Of a DNA stretch of 64,000 nucleotides, positions 8,661-16,596 are shown in pieces (positions within the stretch are counted from its first letter, which is position 1; each line of letters begins with the position of its first letter). The stretch comes from Pedobacter nutrimenti. GTDB lineage: Bacteria > Bacteroidota > Bacteroidia > Sphingobacteriales > Sphingobacteriaceae. A program made the translations under genes and the position numbers. Under the pieces are notes generated by a model that ran no database searches, was not told where the DNA came from, and was given only the letters and a program-made list of their open reading frames with translations. The stretch covers positions 806,001 through 870,000 of the forward strand of contig NZ_QKLU01000001.1 in assembly GCF_003208655.1 (NCBI RefSeq). Reading direction: 5' to 3'.

Positions 8661-9746
8661 TTACTTCTTAAATACCGATGGAATCACATTTCCAACCGGG
8701 TGATTGGCTTTAAAAGTGAAACCCAGCAATTTTGCAATGGTTTGTGCAATCTGATCCTGATGAATTTCTGAGGCCTCCTTCATTTCACCCCCGGCCGGTG
8801 TATCGGGACCAAGCACTGCCAGCCAGGTTTCATTGGAATGTTCTGCACTGGCCCCATGTCCGGTCCATTTATTTCCAACACCCCGTCCGTGATCCGGACA
8901 GATGACAAAAGTGGTATTGTTCTTATAGAAAGGATCGGCCTGCATGGCTTTCCAGAGGTTGCCGATCATGGCATCCAGATAGACTGCCGCATCCAGATAA
9001 TAATCATATTGACCGGCATGTCCAAGGTCATCCGGATCCACGAAATCTATATACACCATTTTGGGATGATTGGCTGCAATATAAGTTTTAGCGATGGCAT
9101 AAGTGCCCATGTCCCATCTGACCGATTTACCAAAATAATTGGGCAAATAATCCTGCACTTCATTGGCCAGAACCTGGGCTTCAGTCAGTTTATTTCCCGT
9201 CACTTTTTCAAAAGGGTTGATCAGGGGCATATGGTTGCGGTCACGGTTTACAATTTTGGCAACAGGTGCCCAGCCCGCAAAGGTAACCACCTTATTTTCG
9301 TAGCCTTTTTGTTTATTTACAAATTCCAGAATGTTTTCGTTGGGATTGTTGGGATAAGAATTTGAATTGATGGCCTCATCATAATAACCTGTAAGGCTTT
9401 CGCTCCTGCCAGGATAAGAAAACCAGTATTTGTTTCTTAAACTGACCAGATTTCCCAGGCCACGGTTTCCATACAACTGGCCTTGTTTTGAAATTGTGGT
9501 CCAGAAAAAAGGCATCAGTTTTTCCCTCCGTTCCTTTTCTGTATTTGCCCAAAATTTTTTGTAAACCTCCGCAGAATCCTGGCTGCGGTATTTTTTGTTC
9601 TTCAACAGGGCAGAATCTGCACCTTTAAAAATTTCCTGCCAGCGGTAGCCGTCAATGGAAATGAGCACGACATTTTTGGTTTTAGTTGTCTGGGCACTTG
9701 CTGCCTCAACAACCAGAAATAAGATCAGCAGAAATTTTAGCTTCAT
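8661..9746 (-). CDS. Secreted alkaline-phosphatase-superfamily phosphodiesterase/phosphatase
   Basis: A signal peptide (residues 1-18, ending ASAQ) precedes KNVVLISIDGYRWQEIFKGAD, the first metal-site block of the alkaline phosphatase / nucleotide pyrophosphatase superfamily. Later blocks are YIDFVDPDDLGHAGQYDYY and CPDHGRGVGNKWTGHG, which supply the Asp/His metal ligands. The 361-residue length fits a type I phosphodiesterase-like enzyme acting in the periplasm. It has its own promoter and terminator and carries the same upstream element as susC, so it probably supplies or finishes substrate breakdown for the same uptake system. The exact substrate is unknown. Confidence 0.85.
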   Translation of the reverse strand: MKLKFLLILFLVVEAASAQTTKTKNVVLISIDGYRWQEIFKGADSALLKNKKYRSQDSAEVYKKFWANTEKERREKLMPFFWTTISKQGQLYGNRGLGNLVSLRNKYWFSYPGRSESLTGYYDEAINSNSYPNNPNENILEFVNKQKGYENKVVTFAGWAPVAKIVNRDRNHMPLINPFEKVTGNKLTEAQVLANEVQDYLPNYFGKSVRWDMGTYAIAKTYIAANHPKMVYIDFVDPDDLGHAGQYDYYLDAAVYLDAMIGNLWKAMQADPFYKNNTTFVICPDHGRGVGNKWTGHGASAEHSNETWLAVLGPDTPAGGEMKEASEIHQDQIAQTIAKLLGFTFKANHPVGNVIPSVFKK

Positions 9747-9767
9747 GGTGTTGATTGATTAATATTG

Positions 9768-9831
9768 TTTAGCAAAACTAAACTAAGTTTATAAAAAAAT
9801 CAACAAACCTGTATTAAGTATCTGTTAACAC
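9768..9831 (-). promoter_or_regulatory. Phosphatase-gene upstream composite element (copy 2)
   Basis: GTTTAGCAAAACTAAAC at 9768-9784 is identical to the copy in front of susC, and ATTAAGTATCTGTTAACA at 9814-9831 is a close match to the second block there. The start-to-start spacing is again 46 bases. On the minus strand TAGTTTTG is a -7 element with TTG 20 bases upstream, so the first block overlaps the likely transcription start. Confidence 0.65.
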
Positions 9832-10005
9832 CTATCCGGCATTGGTGAGCCAATGTTTCCATAAAGTATTGCGGTACAACAGACATTCCGTATCTTAGTC
9901 GTATTCGCCAATATTTCAACAAAATGGCAAAGGGCAACTCCTAATGGCTGCGCAGATTGCTCCGGCACCTAAGGGGCCCAAATGGCAGAACCAATTTTTA
10001 AAGGA

Positions 10006-10611
10006 ATGAATACAACTGATTTGCTACAACAAATAGCTTTTATTAAAGAAATTGATAAATTAAAATACATTCAGCGAAGGACTAAATTATTCCATAGCGA
10101 CAGGCACGAAAACGATGCAGAACACAGCTGGCATTTGGCCATGATGACCCTGGTGTTGGCAGAGCATTCAGATCGGCCGATTGAGGTATTAAAGGTTGTA
10201 AAAATGGTGCTCATCCATGATTTGGTAGAAATAGATGCCGGTGACACTTTTATTTACGATACCTCAAAAAACCACAGCAATACAGATGCGGAGCGTTTAG
10301 CTGCAATACGGATTTTCGGGTTGTTGCCCCAGGCACAAGCACAGGATTTTATTCAGCTCTGGGAAGAATTTGAAGAAGGAAAAACAGATGAGGCCAAATT
10401 TGCCCGGACCATGGACCGTTTTGAACCCTTACTCCAAAATTTCAGCAATAATGGTGGAACCTGGGCTGAATTTAATGTAGACTATCAGACCGTTTACAAC
10501 AAGAAAAAAGCCATAAAAAATGGTTCGGCTACAATTTGGAGTTACGCAGAAGAGCTCTTAAAGGAAAGTATTGAAAAGGGAATCCTGAAAAAGGATACCA
10601 CGTTGCTATAA
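10006..10611 (+). CDS. HD-domain phosphohydrolase, YfbR/HDDC2-like
   Basis: The protein begins MNTTDLLQQIAFIKEIDKL; an ATG eight codons upstream at 9982 is also in frame. Metal-binding HD motifs are visible as DRHENDAEHSWHLA (first His and Asp) and LIHDLVEIDAGDTF (HD and second Asp). This pattern is typical of 5'-deoxynucleotidases and related nucleotide-pool enzymes of the HDDC2/YfbR group, about 200 residues long and cytosolic. It appears to be a single gene, separated from the convergent tRNA by a hairpin. Confidence 0.8.
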   Translation: MNTTDLLQQIAFIKEIDKLKYIQRRTKLFHSDRHENDAEHSWHLAMMTLVLAEHSDRPIEVLKVVKMVLIHDLVEIDAGDTFIYDTSKNHSNTDAERLAAIRIFGLLPQAQAQDFIQLWEEFEEGKTDEAKFARTMDRFEPLLQNFSNNGGTWAEFNVDYQTVYNKKKAIKNGSATIWSYAEELLKESIEKGILKKDTTLL

Positions 10612-10641
10612 ATTCTATTGTACCTGTTTAGAGGATAAAAT

Positions 10642-10676
10642 AGTGGACAAACACATTTTAATGTTGTTTGTCCACT
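10642..10676 (-). terminator. Long hairpin terminator after tRNA-Val
   Basis: AGTGGACAAACA at 10642-10653 pairs perfectly with TGTTTGTCCACT at 10665-10676. On the minus strand the hairpin is followed by AUUUUAUCC, a U-rich tail. It lies five bases from the tRNA 3' end and would end the tRNA transcript. It may also block the convergent HD gene. Confidence 0.7.
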
Positions 10677-10680
10677 GTGG

Positions 10681-10755
10681 TGGGACATACTGGACTCGAA
10701 CCAGTGACCCCTACCTTGTCGAGGTAGTGCTCTAAACCAACTGAGCTAATATCCC
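10681..10755 (-). tRNA. tRNA-Val (anticodon GAC)
   Basis: The minus strand folds into a full cloverleaf: acceptor stem GGGATAT/ATGTCCC with discriminator A, D arm with TAGCTCAGTTGGTTTAGAGC, anticodon stem CTACC/GGTAG, and T arm ACTGG-TTCGAGT-CCAGT. The seven-base anticodon loop is TCGACAA, so the anticodon is GAC (plus-strand 10718-10720), reading valine codons GUC/GUU. The base at position 33 is C instead of the nearly universal U. CCA is not encoded. Confidence 0.93.
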
Positions 10756-10912
10756 CTGTTTTGCGTTCCCTGAAGATAAAAACGAACAGGAAGGCCGCAA
10801 ATATATAAATTTTCCGTTAATTCAATAAAGCGGCAGACAAATAATCAAAAATTTTTATCAGGCCCCTTTATTATTTGTGGAAAACACTAAATTGATTTCA
10901 AATTACCTGCCC

Positions 10913-11956
10913 ATGGAAACCAGTGATGTAAAAATAGCGTTAAAGAAACCGATTTTTCCGGTGTCTCCTGCTTTACAAAAATACCTGAGGACCTATCAGC
11001 GGGAAGCCAGGCTTCCGATCAGCTATGAAGATTTGCTTTTGTTCAACGAATCCTACCCTATTATGGATAAGTATGGCAAAGATTCTTTATGGGAAGGGCC
11101 TATTTATGCCAATGACCGTATTGAAGAACTGCACAACGGCCTGAAGATCATTTATGCCAACCTAAAGGCTTCCGGTAACTTGCGCATTGTGCAGCATAAG
11201 TACATTGACAAAATTGAATACTGTACTTTTGGCAACACCCATCCCTTCCGGATCCGCATTGTAAACCGTTTAAATGACGTGTACGACTATTTCTACGTAA
11301 AAAGGGCCGATGCCTCCAGAATTTACGGACTTGAACTTGAAGAGATCCTTTCGCCCAACCAGGTCAATTACCTGGTTGACAGAGAAACCCTCATTGAAGA
11401 GCATATTGCCGGTATTCCCGGAGATGTATTTGCCAAAAGTTATCTGCAGAATCCGGAATACAACCCGACCCGCATCGCCAAGGAGTTCGTTAAATTTAAT
11501 GAACGCTGCCTGATTATGCTTTTGGGTGATATGAGGGCTTATAATTTTGTGATGCAGGTGACCCCCGATTTTGACGATATACAATTCAGGATCCGGGCCA
11601 TAGACTTTGACCAGCAATTTTACGAAGGCAACATCAAAGTCTATTTGCCTCAGTTTTTTAAAGAGAATTACCCTTACGTAAAACTCGGTATGGAACATTT
11701 GACAGATAAAACCTATTTGCAATACCAGCAAGAGGAAAAATCTTCTATTTTACACCGGGTCCGCAGCGAAAGGCACCGTCTGACCGATTTGCGCGATGTA
11801 TCCAATACCGAAACCCTCAGCTCTGCTGAAAATATTGAAAGTCTGAAAAATGGCATGGCCGCTTATTTTAATGACCGCAATTACCTGGAATGCAAAACCA
11901 TGACCGATATCATTGAACTCAATATCAAAAACATCATCAGACAGGTAAAGCTCTGA
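10913..11956 (+). CDS. Conserved unknown with kinase-like motif order
   Basis: I place the start at the ATG giving METSDVKIALKK; a GTG 12 codons upstream (10877) lies within a TTATTTG promoter-like stretch and is less likely. The cytosolic protein of about 347 residues is not a family I can name. Its motif order resembles the protein-kinase/aminoglycoside-phosphotransferase fold: a Lys in FYVKRAD, a hinge-like LIEEHIAGIPGD, then GDMRAYNFVMQ (compare GDxxxxN) and RAIDFDQ (compare DFG/IDFxD) about 25 residues later. Function is unproven. The 60-residue gene downstream begins 23 bases after its stop. Confidence 0.6.
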   Translation: METSDVKIALKKPIFPVSPALQKYLRTYQREARLPISYEDLLLFNESYPIMDKYGKDSLWEGPIYANDRIEELHNGLKIIYANLKASGNLRIVQHKYIDKIEYCTFGNTHPFRIRIVNRLNDVYDYFYVKRADASRIYGLELEEILSPNQVNYLVDRETLIEEHIAGIPGDVFAKSYLQNPEYNPTRIAKEFVKFNERCLIMLLGDMRAYNFVMQVTPDFDDIQFRIRAIDFDQQFYEGNIKVYLPQFFKENYPYVKLGMEHLTDKTYLQYQQEEKSSILHRVRSERHRLTDLRDVSNTETLSSAENIESLKNGMAAYFNDRNYLECKTMTDIIELNIKNIIRQVKL

Positions 11957-11979
11957 CAAAAAGATCGTAACTTTACCTG

Positions 11980-12162
11980 ATGATCAGATTAAATCAGGAT
12001 ACCCCTTCTGAAGTTTTACAGGAAGTCAAAAAAGGCGATATGGTTACTGATACTTTCAGTAAAACAGGCCTGGTAGAACAGATAGACATCAGCGATGATG
12101 GCCTGTACAGGATCTATACCTTTCATTTGGTGACCGGAAGGACCATTGAAATAAAAAAATAA
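11980..12162 (+). CDS. Small conserved cytosolic protein of unknown function
   Basis: This 60-residue protein contains KKGDMVTDTFSKTGLVEQI and ends with a beta-rich RTIEIKK tail. It looks like a small beta-barrel domain of the KOW/SH3 type, but I cannot assign a function. It follows the kinase-like gene at 23 bases on the same strand. A TAACTTTA stretch ends four bases before the ATG and could act as a weak -7 element. Confidence 0.55.
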   Translation: MIRLNQDTPSEVLQEVKKGDMVTDTFSKTGLVEQIDISDDGLYRIYTFHLVTGRTIEIKK

Positions 12163-12222
12163 CCTACGGTTGCCGCCTTTCACTTCTTATCCTAGATCAA
12201 TTTCTTTCCCGTTTAGGCAGCT

Positions 12223-12296
12223 TACCTTTGTATCAATGATTTACAAAACTTCTTTTTAAACAGGAGTTATTGGCAATCAGGAAACAAAACAAGGAG
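12223..12296 (+). promoter_or_regulatory. Pirin-gene promoter and strong Shine-Dalgarno site
   Basis: TACCTTTG at 12223-12230 matches the -7 consensus. AAGGAG at 12291-12296 lies seven bases before the ATG at 12304, a spacing and strength unusual in this window, where most genes have no clear ribosome-binding site. It fixes the start of the pirin gene and suggests high expression. Confidence 0.55.
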
Positions 12297-12303
12297 AAAA
12301 AAC

Positions 12304-13173
12304 ATGAAAAGGTTAATTGAAAAAATCGTAGCAAAGCCTGCCCGTCCAGGTATGGTTGGTGACGGATTCAGAGTATTCAATTACATTCCCGGTGCAAACA
12401 TCCCTCAACAAAGGATTAGTCCTTTTTTAATGCTGGATTTTAATGCAGCATATGATTTTGGACCATCTGATCACCTTAGGGGCGTAGACGTTCATCCGCA
12501 CAAAGGTTTTGAGACTGTAACCATTGCCTATAAGGGCAGTGTAGCCCATCACGACAGTGCCGGAAACAGCGGGGTCATTAACCCGGGTGATGTACAATGG
12601 ATGACTGCAGGAAACGGTATTTTACACAAAGAATATCATGAAGAAAACTTTTCTAAAAAAGGAGGTCCCTTTGAGATGGTACAGTTATGGGTCAACCTTC
12701 CTAAAAAAGACAAATCAACACCGGCACATTATCAGGCACTGACTGCAGCAGGAATGGGAAAAGTAGAACTCGATCACCATGCCGGAATGGTCAATGTCAT
12801 TGCGGGAAATTTTGGAGGTATTACCGGGCCTGCAAATACCTATACACCTGTAAACCTGTTTGACATTAAACTGAATGAAGATGGTGTTTTTGAAACTGAT
12901 ATCCCTGAAAACCACAATACAGCTTTGCTGGTTGTCAATGGAAGTGTAGAGGTCAATGGAGAGATGGCCACCGAACACAGTTTTGTTTTATTTGAAAACA
13001 AAGGTGAACAGATCAGCATCAAAGCCAACCGGGAAAGTGTCGTCCTGCTGTTAAGCGGTGAACCGATTCAGGAACCCATTGCCAGTTATGGTCCTTTTGT
13101 AATGAATACCCAGGAAGAGATCCATCAGGCCATTATGGATTTTAACCACGGTAAATTTGGTTATCTTGACTAA
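12304..13173 (+). CDS. Pirin-family protein
   Basis: The 289-residue bicupin contains the pirin signature from residue about 55: VDVHPHKGFETVTIAYKG, then GDVQWMTAGNGILHKEYHEE, which supply the three His and one Glu metal ligands. The C-terminal cupin (ETDIPENHNTALLVVNGSVEVNG) is intact. Bacterial pirins are cytosolic, and some act as quercetin dioxygenases or bind metabolic enzymes; the specific role here is open. The strong ribosome-binding site, the single-gene layout and the terminator right after it suggest an independently expressed gene. Confidence 0.9.
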   Translation: MKRLIEKIVAKPARPGMVGDGFRVFNYIPGANIPQQRISPFLMLDFNAAYDFGPSDHLRGVDVHPHKGFETVTIAYKGSVAHHDSAGNSGVINPGDVQWMTAGNGILHKEYHEENFSKKGGPFEMVQLWVNLPKKDKSTPAHYQALTAAGMGKVELDHHAGMVNVIAGNFGGITGPANTYTPVNLFDIKLNEDGVFETDIPENHNTALLVVNGSVEVNGEMATEHSFVLFENKGEQISIKANRESVVLLLSGEPIQEPIASYGPFVMNTQEEIHQAIMDFNHGKFGYLD

Positions 13174-13183
13174 CAGGAGTGAT

Positions 13184-13219
13184 AAAAAAAGCCCCGGAAG
13201 CGTTTTCCGGGGCTTTTTC
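13184..13219. terminator. Bidirectional terminator between pirin and repeat-protein genes
   Basis: GCCCCGGAA (13191-13199) pairs with TTCCGGGGC (13205-13213). It is flanked by A7 on one side and T5 on the other, so it works for the pirin transcript and for the convergent gene ending at 13238. Confidence 0.88.
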
Positions 13220-13237
13220 TTTTAAACAACACTTTAC

Positions 13238-13870
13238 TTATTGTTTTTTCAAATAAGTTTTGTTGCCATTTTTATTGATGTAATATTTTCCGCCACGAGG
13301 TCCGGTAAGCACTTCTTCCCCATTAGGACCTTTAAGGCTTTTATCCACAGTTGGCGTATAGTTTTTTGTAGATCCGGTGCTGGTGGCTACTGGCTTTTGC
13401 GCTGTAGGGGCCGGACTTGCCGCCGGGCCAGTCGCAGCAGGAGCTGTTTTTGGTGTATAACGTTTATCCGGTGTACCATCCTTTTTCAGCTTAACACCAC
13501 TGGCCGGAGCAGGAGCCGCAGCTGTTGCGGTAGCAGGAGCCGTTTTTGGTGCATAACGTTTATCCGGTGTACCATCCTTTTTTAGTTTAACACCACTGGC
13601 CGGAGCAGGAGTTGCAGCCGGCGCGGCAGCAGCAGGGGCTGTTTTTGTAGCATAACGTTTATCTGGTGTACCGTCCTTTTTTAGTTTAACACCAGTGGCC
13701 GGAGCCGCTGTTTCTTTCGCAGCTTTCGCTTCTTTGGCAGCTGCAGCCTTTGCTTTTTTGGTTTCTTTTTTTGCTTTAGCAGGAACGGTTTGCGCTGGCT
13801 GGGCTGTTTGTGCCATACTTAAACTTACACAGAAGCTCAAGATGGTCAATAATGACAATAATTTTTTCAT
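13238..13870 (-). CDS. Secreted basic Ala/Pro/Lys-rich repeat protein (PBCV basic adaptor-like)
   Basis: A signal peptide (residues 1-20, ending SMAQ) is followed by a low-complexity Ala/Lys region. Three copies of GVKLKKDGTPDKRY follow (residues 60-73, 93-106, 125-138), separated by Ala/Pro linkers. The motif matches the PBCV-specific basic adaptor repeat. The C-terminus LTGPRGGKYYINKNGNKTY (residues about 188-206) is a separate conserved motif found at protein ends in many bacteria. The charge and repeats suggest binding to an anionic partner such as DNA, RNA or cell-wall polymer. No enzyme motif is visible. Confidence 0.75.
   Translation of the reverse strand: MKKLLSLLTILSFCVSLSMAQTAQPAQTVPAKAKKETKKAKAAAAKEAKAAKETAAPATGVKLKKDGTPDKRYATKTAPAAAAPAATPAPASGVKLKKDGTPDKRYAPKTAPATATAAAPAPASGVKLKKDGTPDKRYTPKTAPAATGPAASPAPTAQKPVATSTGSTKNYTPTVDKSLKGPNGEEVLTGPRGGKYYINKNGNKTYLKKQ
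13457..13693 (-). repeat. Three in-frame 42-base repeats inside the basic adaptor gene
   Basis: The repeat units at 13652-13693, 13553-13594 and 13457-13498 each encode the same 14 residues and are nearly identical in DNA. The units are 96-99 bases apart, with Ala/Pro-coding spacers of differing sequence. They are coding repeats that could change in number by slippage or recombination. Confidence 0.85.
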
Positions 13871-13993
13871 AAGGTTTTTGCTCTAAGAGTTCTTAATTTA
13901 AATTTTATATCAAACTCTGTTTGAAGCTTAACAAACATTAAACCAATTTACCAAATTCTTGGACCAATTCATATAAAAAAGGTAGATTATTTT

Positions 13994-14989
13994 TTATCGC
14001 TCTTCCCGGCATTTGACAAAAAACAGGGGCTTCTCCTGAACGGCAATCGTTTTTACTGCCCTGCTTATGGTCTTAAGTTCTTCAAACTTATACACCACAA
14101 CCATTCTGTTGAAAGCATCCTGACGGTCGTGCTGGTACTCCTCTCCTTGCTGATAATTGTTAAAATCAATGTAGGCATTTTTAGAAGCATCAAATTTCCA
14201 GTTCAGCGTATCTTTCTCTACATCCTCATTACATTCCTTGTAAAAAGGATTATACATCACCGAGTGCAGCTCCTGGGATGCCGCTGCCAGGTTTCTGATG
14301 AATTCAATGTCTTCGCCGTTTTTAGGGAGCGTTCTTCGGGCAGCAGCTTCTTTTTCATTAAAATACAGTTTATTGTCCTTTATTTTAGCATAAAAAGGCC
14401 GCTTATTGTTTCTTTCTGTAATGTAATAGGCTACAAAGTCATTGTATTGCTCTGTATTGCTAAATTCATAAACTGCTCTTGGGGCAGGCCGATCCTTTTC
14501 TGTTTGTCCATATTCAAAAGGACGATCAGAAAAAGCCATCTGCCGGGGCACTGCCGCAAATTTATATACAAAGGGAAAAGAGAAACAGTTCGGGGAGGGA
14601 TTAAAAACCCTGGTTAGTAAAGGCTTTACGGCTTTCTGCTGCTCAAAACCAATAAAAGTCTGTTCATCATAAAAACCGTTAAAAAATATCCGGCTGCTGT
14701 CTCCCAGATCTTTATTGTGCCGGCCAAAAACTTTAAACCGCTCATTAAAAGATGCCGGCTTAAATTCGACGATATTTCCCTTTAGAATGCTCCAGGACCC
14801 GGTTACAGCCCCACCAAAAAAGGTGACCACAAATTTATGGTTTTCCAGAACAAACAATCCGCTGCCGCCCTGTGGGTCACCGCGATGGCTTCTGTCATAT
14901 ACGCCGGTAATGTCCTGGGCTTTACCCGAACCGGCAGCGCTGCAAAGCAGGATATTTAAAAGCAGCAAGGATTTGTAGTATTTTTTCAT
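13994..14989 (-). CDS. Secreted protein of unknown function
   Basis: I use the ATG giving MKKYYKSLLLLNILLCSAAGSGKAQ, which begins a clear signal peptide; two ATGs lie further upstream in frame. The mature part of about 305 residues starts DITGVYDRSHRGDPQGGSGLFVLENHKFVVTFFGG. This resembles small secreted Bacteroidota proteins that test or report a dietary or stress state, but I recognise no named domain. No catalytic motif is evident. It is divergent from the GNAT gene at 15070. Confidence 0.65.
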   Translation of the reverse strand: MKKYYKSLLLLNILLCSAAGSGKAQDITGVYDRSHRGDPQGGSGLFVLENHKFVVTFFGGAVTGSWSILKGNIVEFKPASFNERFKVFGRHNKDLGDSSRIFFNGFYDEQTFIGFEQQKAVKPLLTRVFNPSPNCFSFPFVYKFAAVPRQMAFSDRPFEYGQTEKDRPAPRAVYEFSNTEQYNDFVAYYITERNNKRPFYAKIKDNKLYFNEKEAAARRTLPKNGEDIEFIRNLAAASQELHSVMYNPFYKECNEDVEKDTLNWKFDASKNAYIDFNNYQQGEEYQHDRQDAFNRMVVVYKFEELKTISRAVKTIAVQEKPLFFVKCREER

Positions 14990-15069
14990 AGGGGTCATGT
15001 TGCCGTAATTTATCAATTTTCAAACCAAAAATTTAATTATCATTGTATATCACCCAAAACATTTCATTT

Positions 15070-15558
15070 ATGCTCAGGCCCTATACCAAAACAGATTTTC
15101 CCTTTCTTGAAAAATGGGTGGACAGTGCAGAACTGTTGCTGCAATTTGCAGGCACGGACTTCAGCTGGCCTTTGACCGAAAAACAACTCTCCGACTATCA
15201 GAATTTGCATCCGGACCGCAGTTTTTATATGGGTACCACAGGCAACCAGGTACCTTTTGCTTTCGGAGAAATCATCCCGCAAGAAAATAACATACCCCGC
15301 CTGGGAAGAATTATTATCGGCGACAGCGCTTCCAGGGGGAAAGGACTGGGTAGGCAGTTTGTGAATTTGCTTTTGGAAGAGTGCTGGTCTAAAAATTTTA
15401 AACAGGCGGTCGATCTGTTTGTGTGGGATAAAAACACGGCCGCAATTAAATGTTATCAGGCGGTTGGCTTTATCTACAACCCGGAGAAAGAGATCACCCT
15501 TACCATCGAAAATCAAAGTTATAACATCCATAGAATGACCTATACTTTTCCGGGCTAA
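15070..15558 (+). CDS. GNAT-family N-acetyltransferase
   Basis: I start at the ATG giving MLRPYTKTDFPFLEKW; the in-frame TTG at 15043 is less likely. The acetyl-CoA loop is visible as IIIGDSASRGKGLGRQFVNLLLEE (motif A, with R/Q-x-x-G-x-G/A) and the C-terminal DKNTAAIKCYQAVGFIYN is motif B. About 163 residues, cytosolic, substrate unknown. The stop overlaps the start of the next gene (TAATG), so the two are translationally coupled. Confidence 0.85.
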   Translation: MLRPYTKTDFPFLEKWVDSAELLLQFAGTDFSWPLTEKQLSDYQNLHPDRSFYMGTTGNQVPFAFGEIIPQENNIPRLGRIIIGDSASRGKGLGRQFVNLLLEECWSKNFKQAVDLFVWDKNTAAIKCYQAVGFIYNPEKEITLTIENQSYNIHRMTYTFPG

Positions 15559-15866
15559 TGAAAAAACAAAACAGGCTTCGTCTTTTAGGCTATTTTTATG
15601 GACAGTTTTTCCCGGCAGCCCTGTTGATCACCCTGGCAAGTGCTTACCTTCTGGCCAAACTTGGGCAGCAGGCTTTGTTCCTGATTTTCTGGTTTAAAGT
15701 CATCGCCATGGGACTTATTGCGGGCTACATCCATCAATATAAACGTCAGGAATTTTTCTATTATTCCAATCAGGGTCTTTCCAAGGTTATCTTATGGAGC
15801 CTTGTTCTTGCTGCTGACCTTCTTTTATTTATTCTTATCCTTGTCCTTACCGCCTATACCCTATGA
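15558..15866 (+). CDS. Small three-helix membrane protein, partner of the adjacent ABC ATPase
   Basis: The 102 residues contain three hydrophobic helices (about 8-30, 38-58 and 78-100) with short charged loops. It overlaps the GNAT gene upstream by one base and the ABC ATPase gene downstream by four (ATGA), so the three are made together. No named family is recognised. A membrane anchor or minimal permease for the ATPase is the simplest reading, but three helices is unusually small for a permease unless it oligomerises. Confidence 0.65.
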   Translation: MKKQNRLRLLGYFYGQFFPAALLITLASAYLLAKLGQQALFLIFWFKVIAMGLIAGYIHQYKRQEFFYYSNQGLSKVILWSLVLAADLLLFILILVLTAYTL

Positions 15867-16522
15867 TACATGTATTGGAAGCAGACGGAATACAACTGGA
15901 ATTTGGCTCCCGGCCTATACTCTCCGATGTTTACATTAAATGTACTACGGGTAAAATTACCGGGCTTCTGGGGCGTAATGGAGAAGGAAAAACCAGTTTG
16001 CTCCATATTATTTATGGCCATCTGAATGCAAGTTACAAATGCATCCGTTTTGACGGGACCTTCGTACAAAGCCCTTTTAAAAACCCAGAACTGCTGCGTT
16101 ACCTTCCCCAGTTCAATTTTATTCCTGGTAATTTTTCTTTAAAAAGGGTCTTTTCAGATTTCGATATGGATTTTTCTCTCTTTGAGCAGCGTTTCCCGGA
16201 ATTTAAAAGCAAATACAACTCCAGGATCAAAACGCTTTCCGGCGGACAGAGAAGGCTGACCGAAATTTATATGATCCTTAAATCCCCTGGTCATTTTGCC
16301 ATTCTGGATGAACCTTTTTCTCAATTGAGTCCAATATTGATTGAAAGCATTAAAGAATTGATCCAGTCAGAAAAAGCGCATAAAGGCCTGATTATTACCG
16401 ATCATATGTTCAGGCACATTCTGGAAATTTCAGATGACCTCTATGTCCTGTCCAATGGAAAAACACATAAAACCAATTCAGAACAAGACCTGGAAAGACT
16501 GGGTTATGTCCGCTCGCTTTAA
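15863..16522 (+). CDS. ABC-transporter ATP-binding protein
   Basis: All core ABC motifs are present in 219 residues: Walker A GRNGEGKTS, signature LSGGQRRL, Walker B FAILDEPF with the catalytic Glu, and the switch His in IITDHMF. The ATPase should therefore be active. The only candidate membrane partner is the overlapping three-helix protein. Its stop codon overlaps the region into which the truncated pepE reading frame would extend on the other strand. Confidence 0.88.
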   Translation: MIHVLEADGIQLEFGSRPILSDVYIKCTTGKITGLLGRNGEGKTSLLHIIYGHLNASYKCIRFDGTFVQSPFKNPELLRYLPQFNFIPGNFSLKRVFSDFDMDFSLFEQRFPEFKSKYNSRIKTLSGGQRRLTEIYMILKSPGHFAILDEPFSQLSPILIESIKELIQSEKAHKGLIITDHMFRHILEISDDLYVLSNGKTHKTNSEQDLERLGYVRSL

Positions 16523-16596
16523 AACGCTAAAACAGAACCTGCACTGACTTCATATGGCAATTCGCCTGGCAGAAATATTCTGGAAGGACGGCTTCC

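Noticed and set aside
13457..13693. Regular repeats as a possible CRISPR-like array
   Set aside because: The repeats are in-frame coding repeats of one gene, are not palindromic, and their Ala/Pro-coding spacers are not independent sequences. No cas genes are present.
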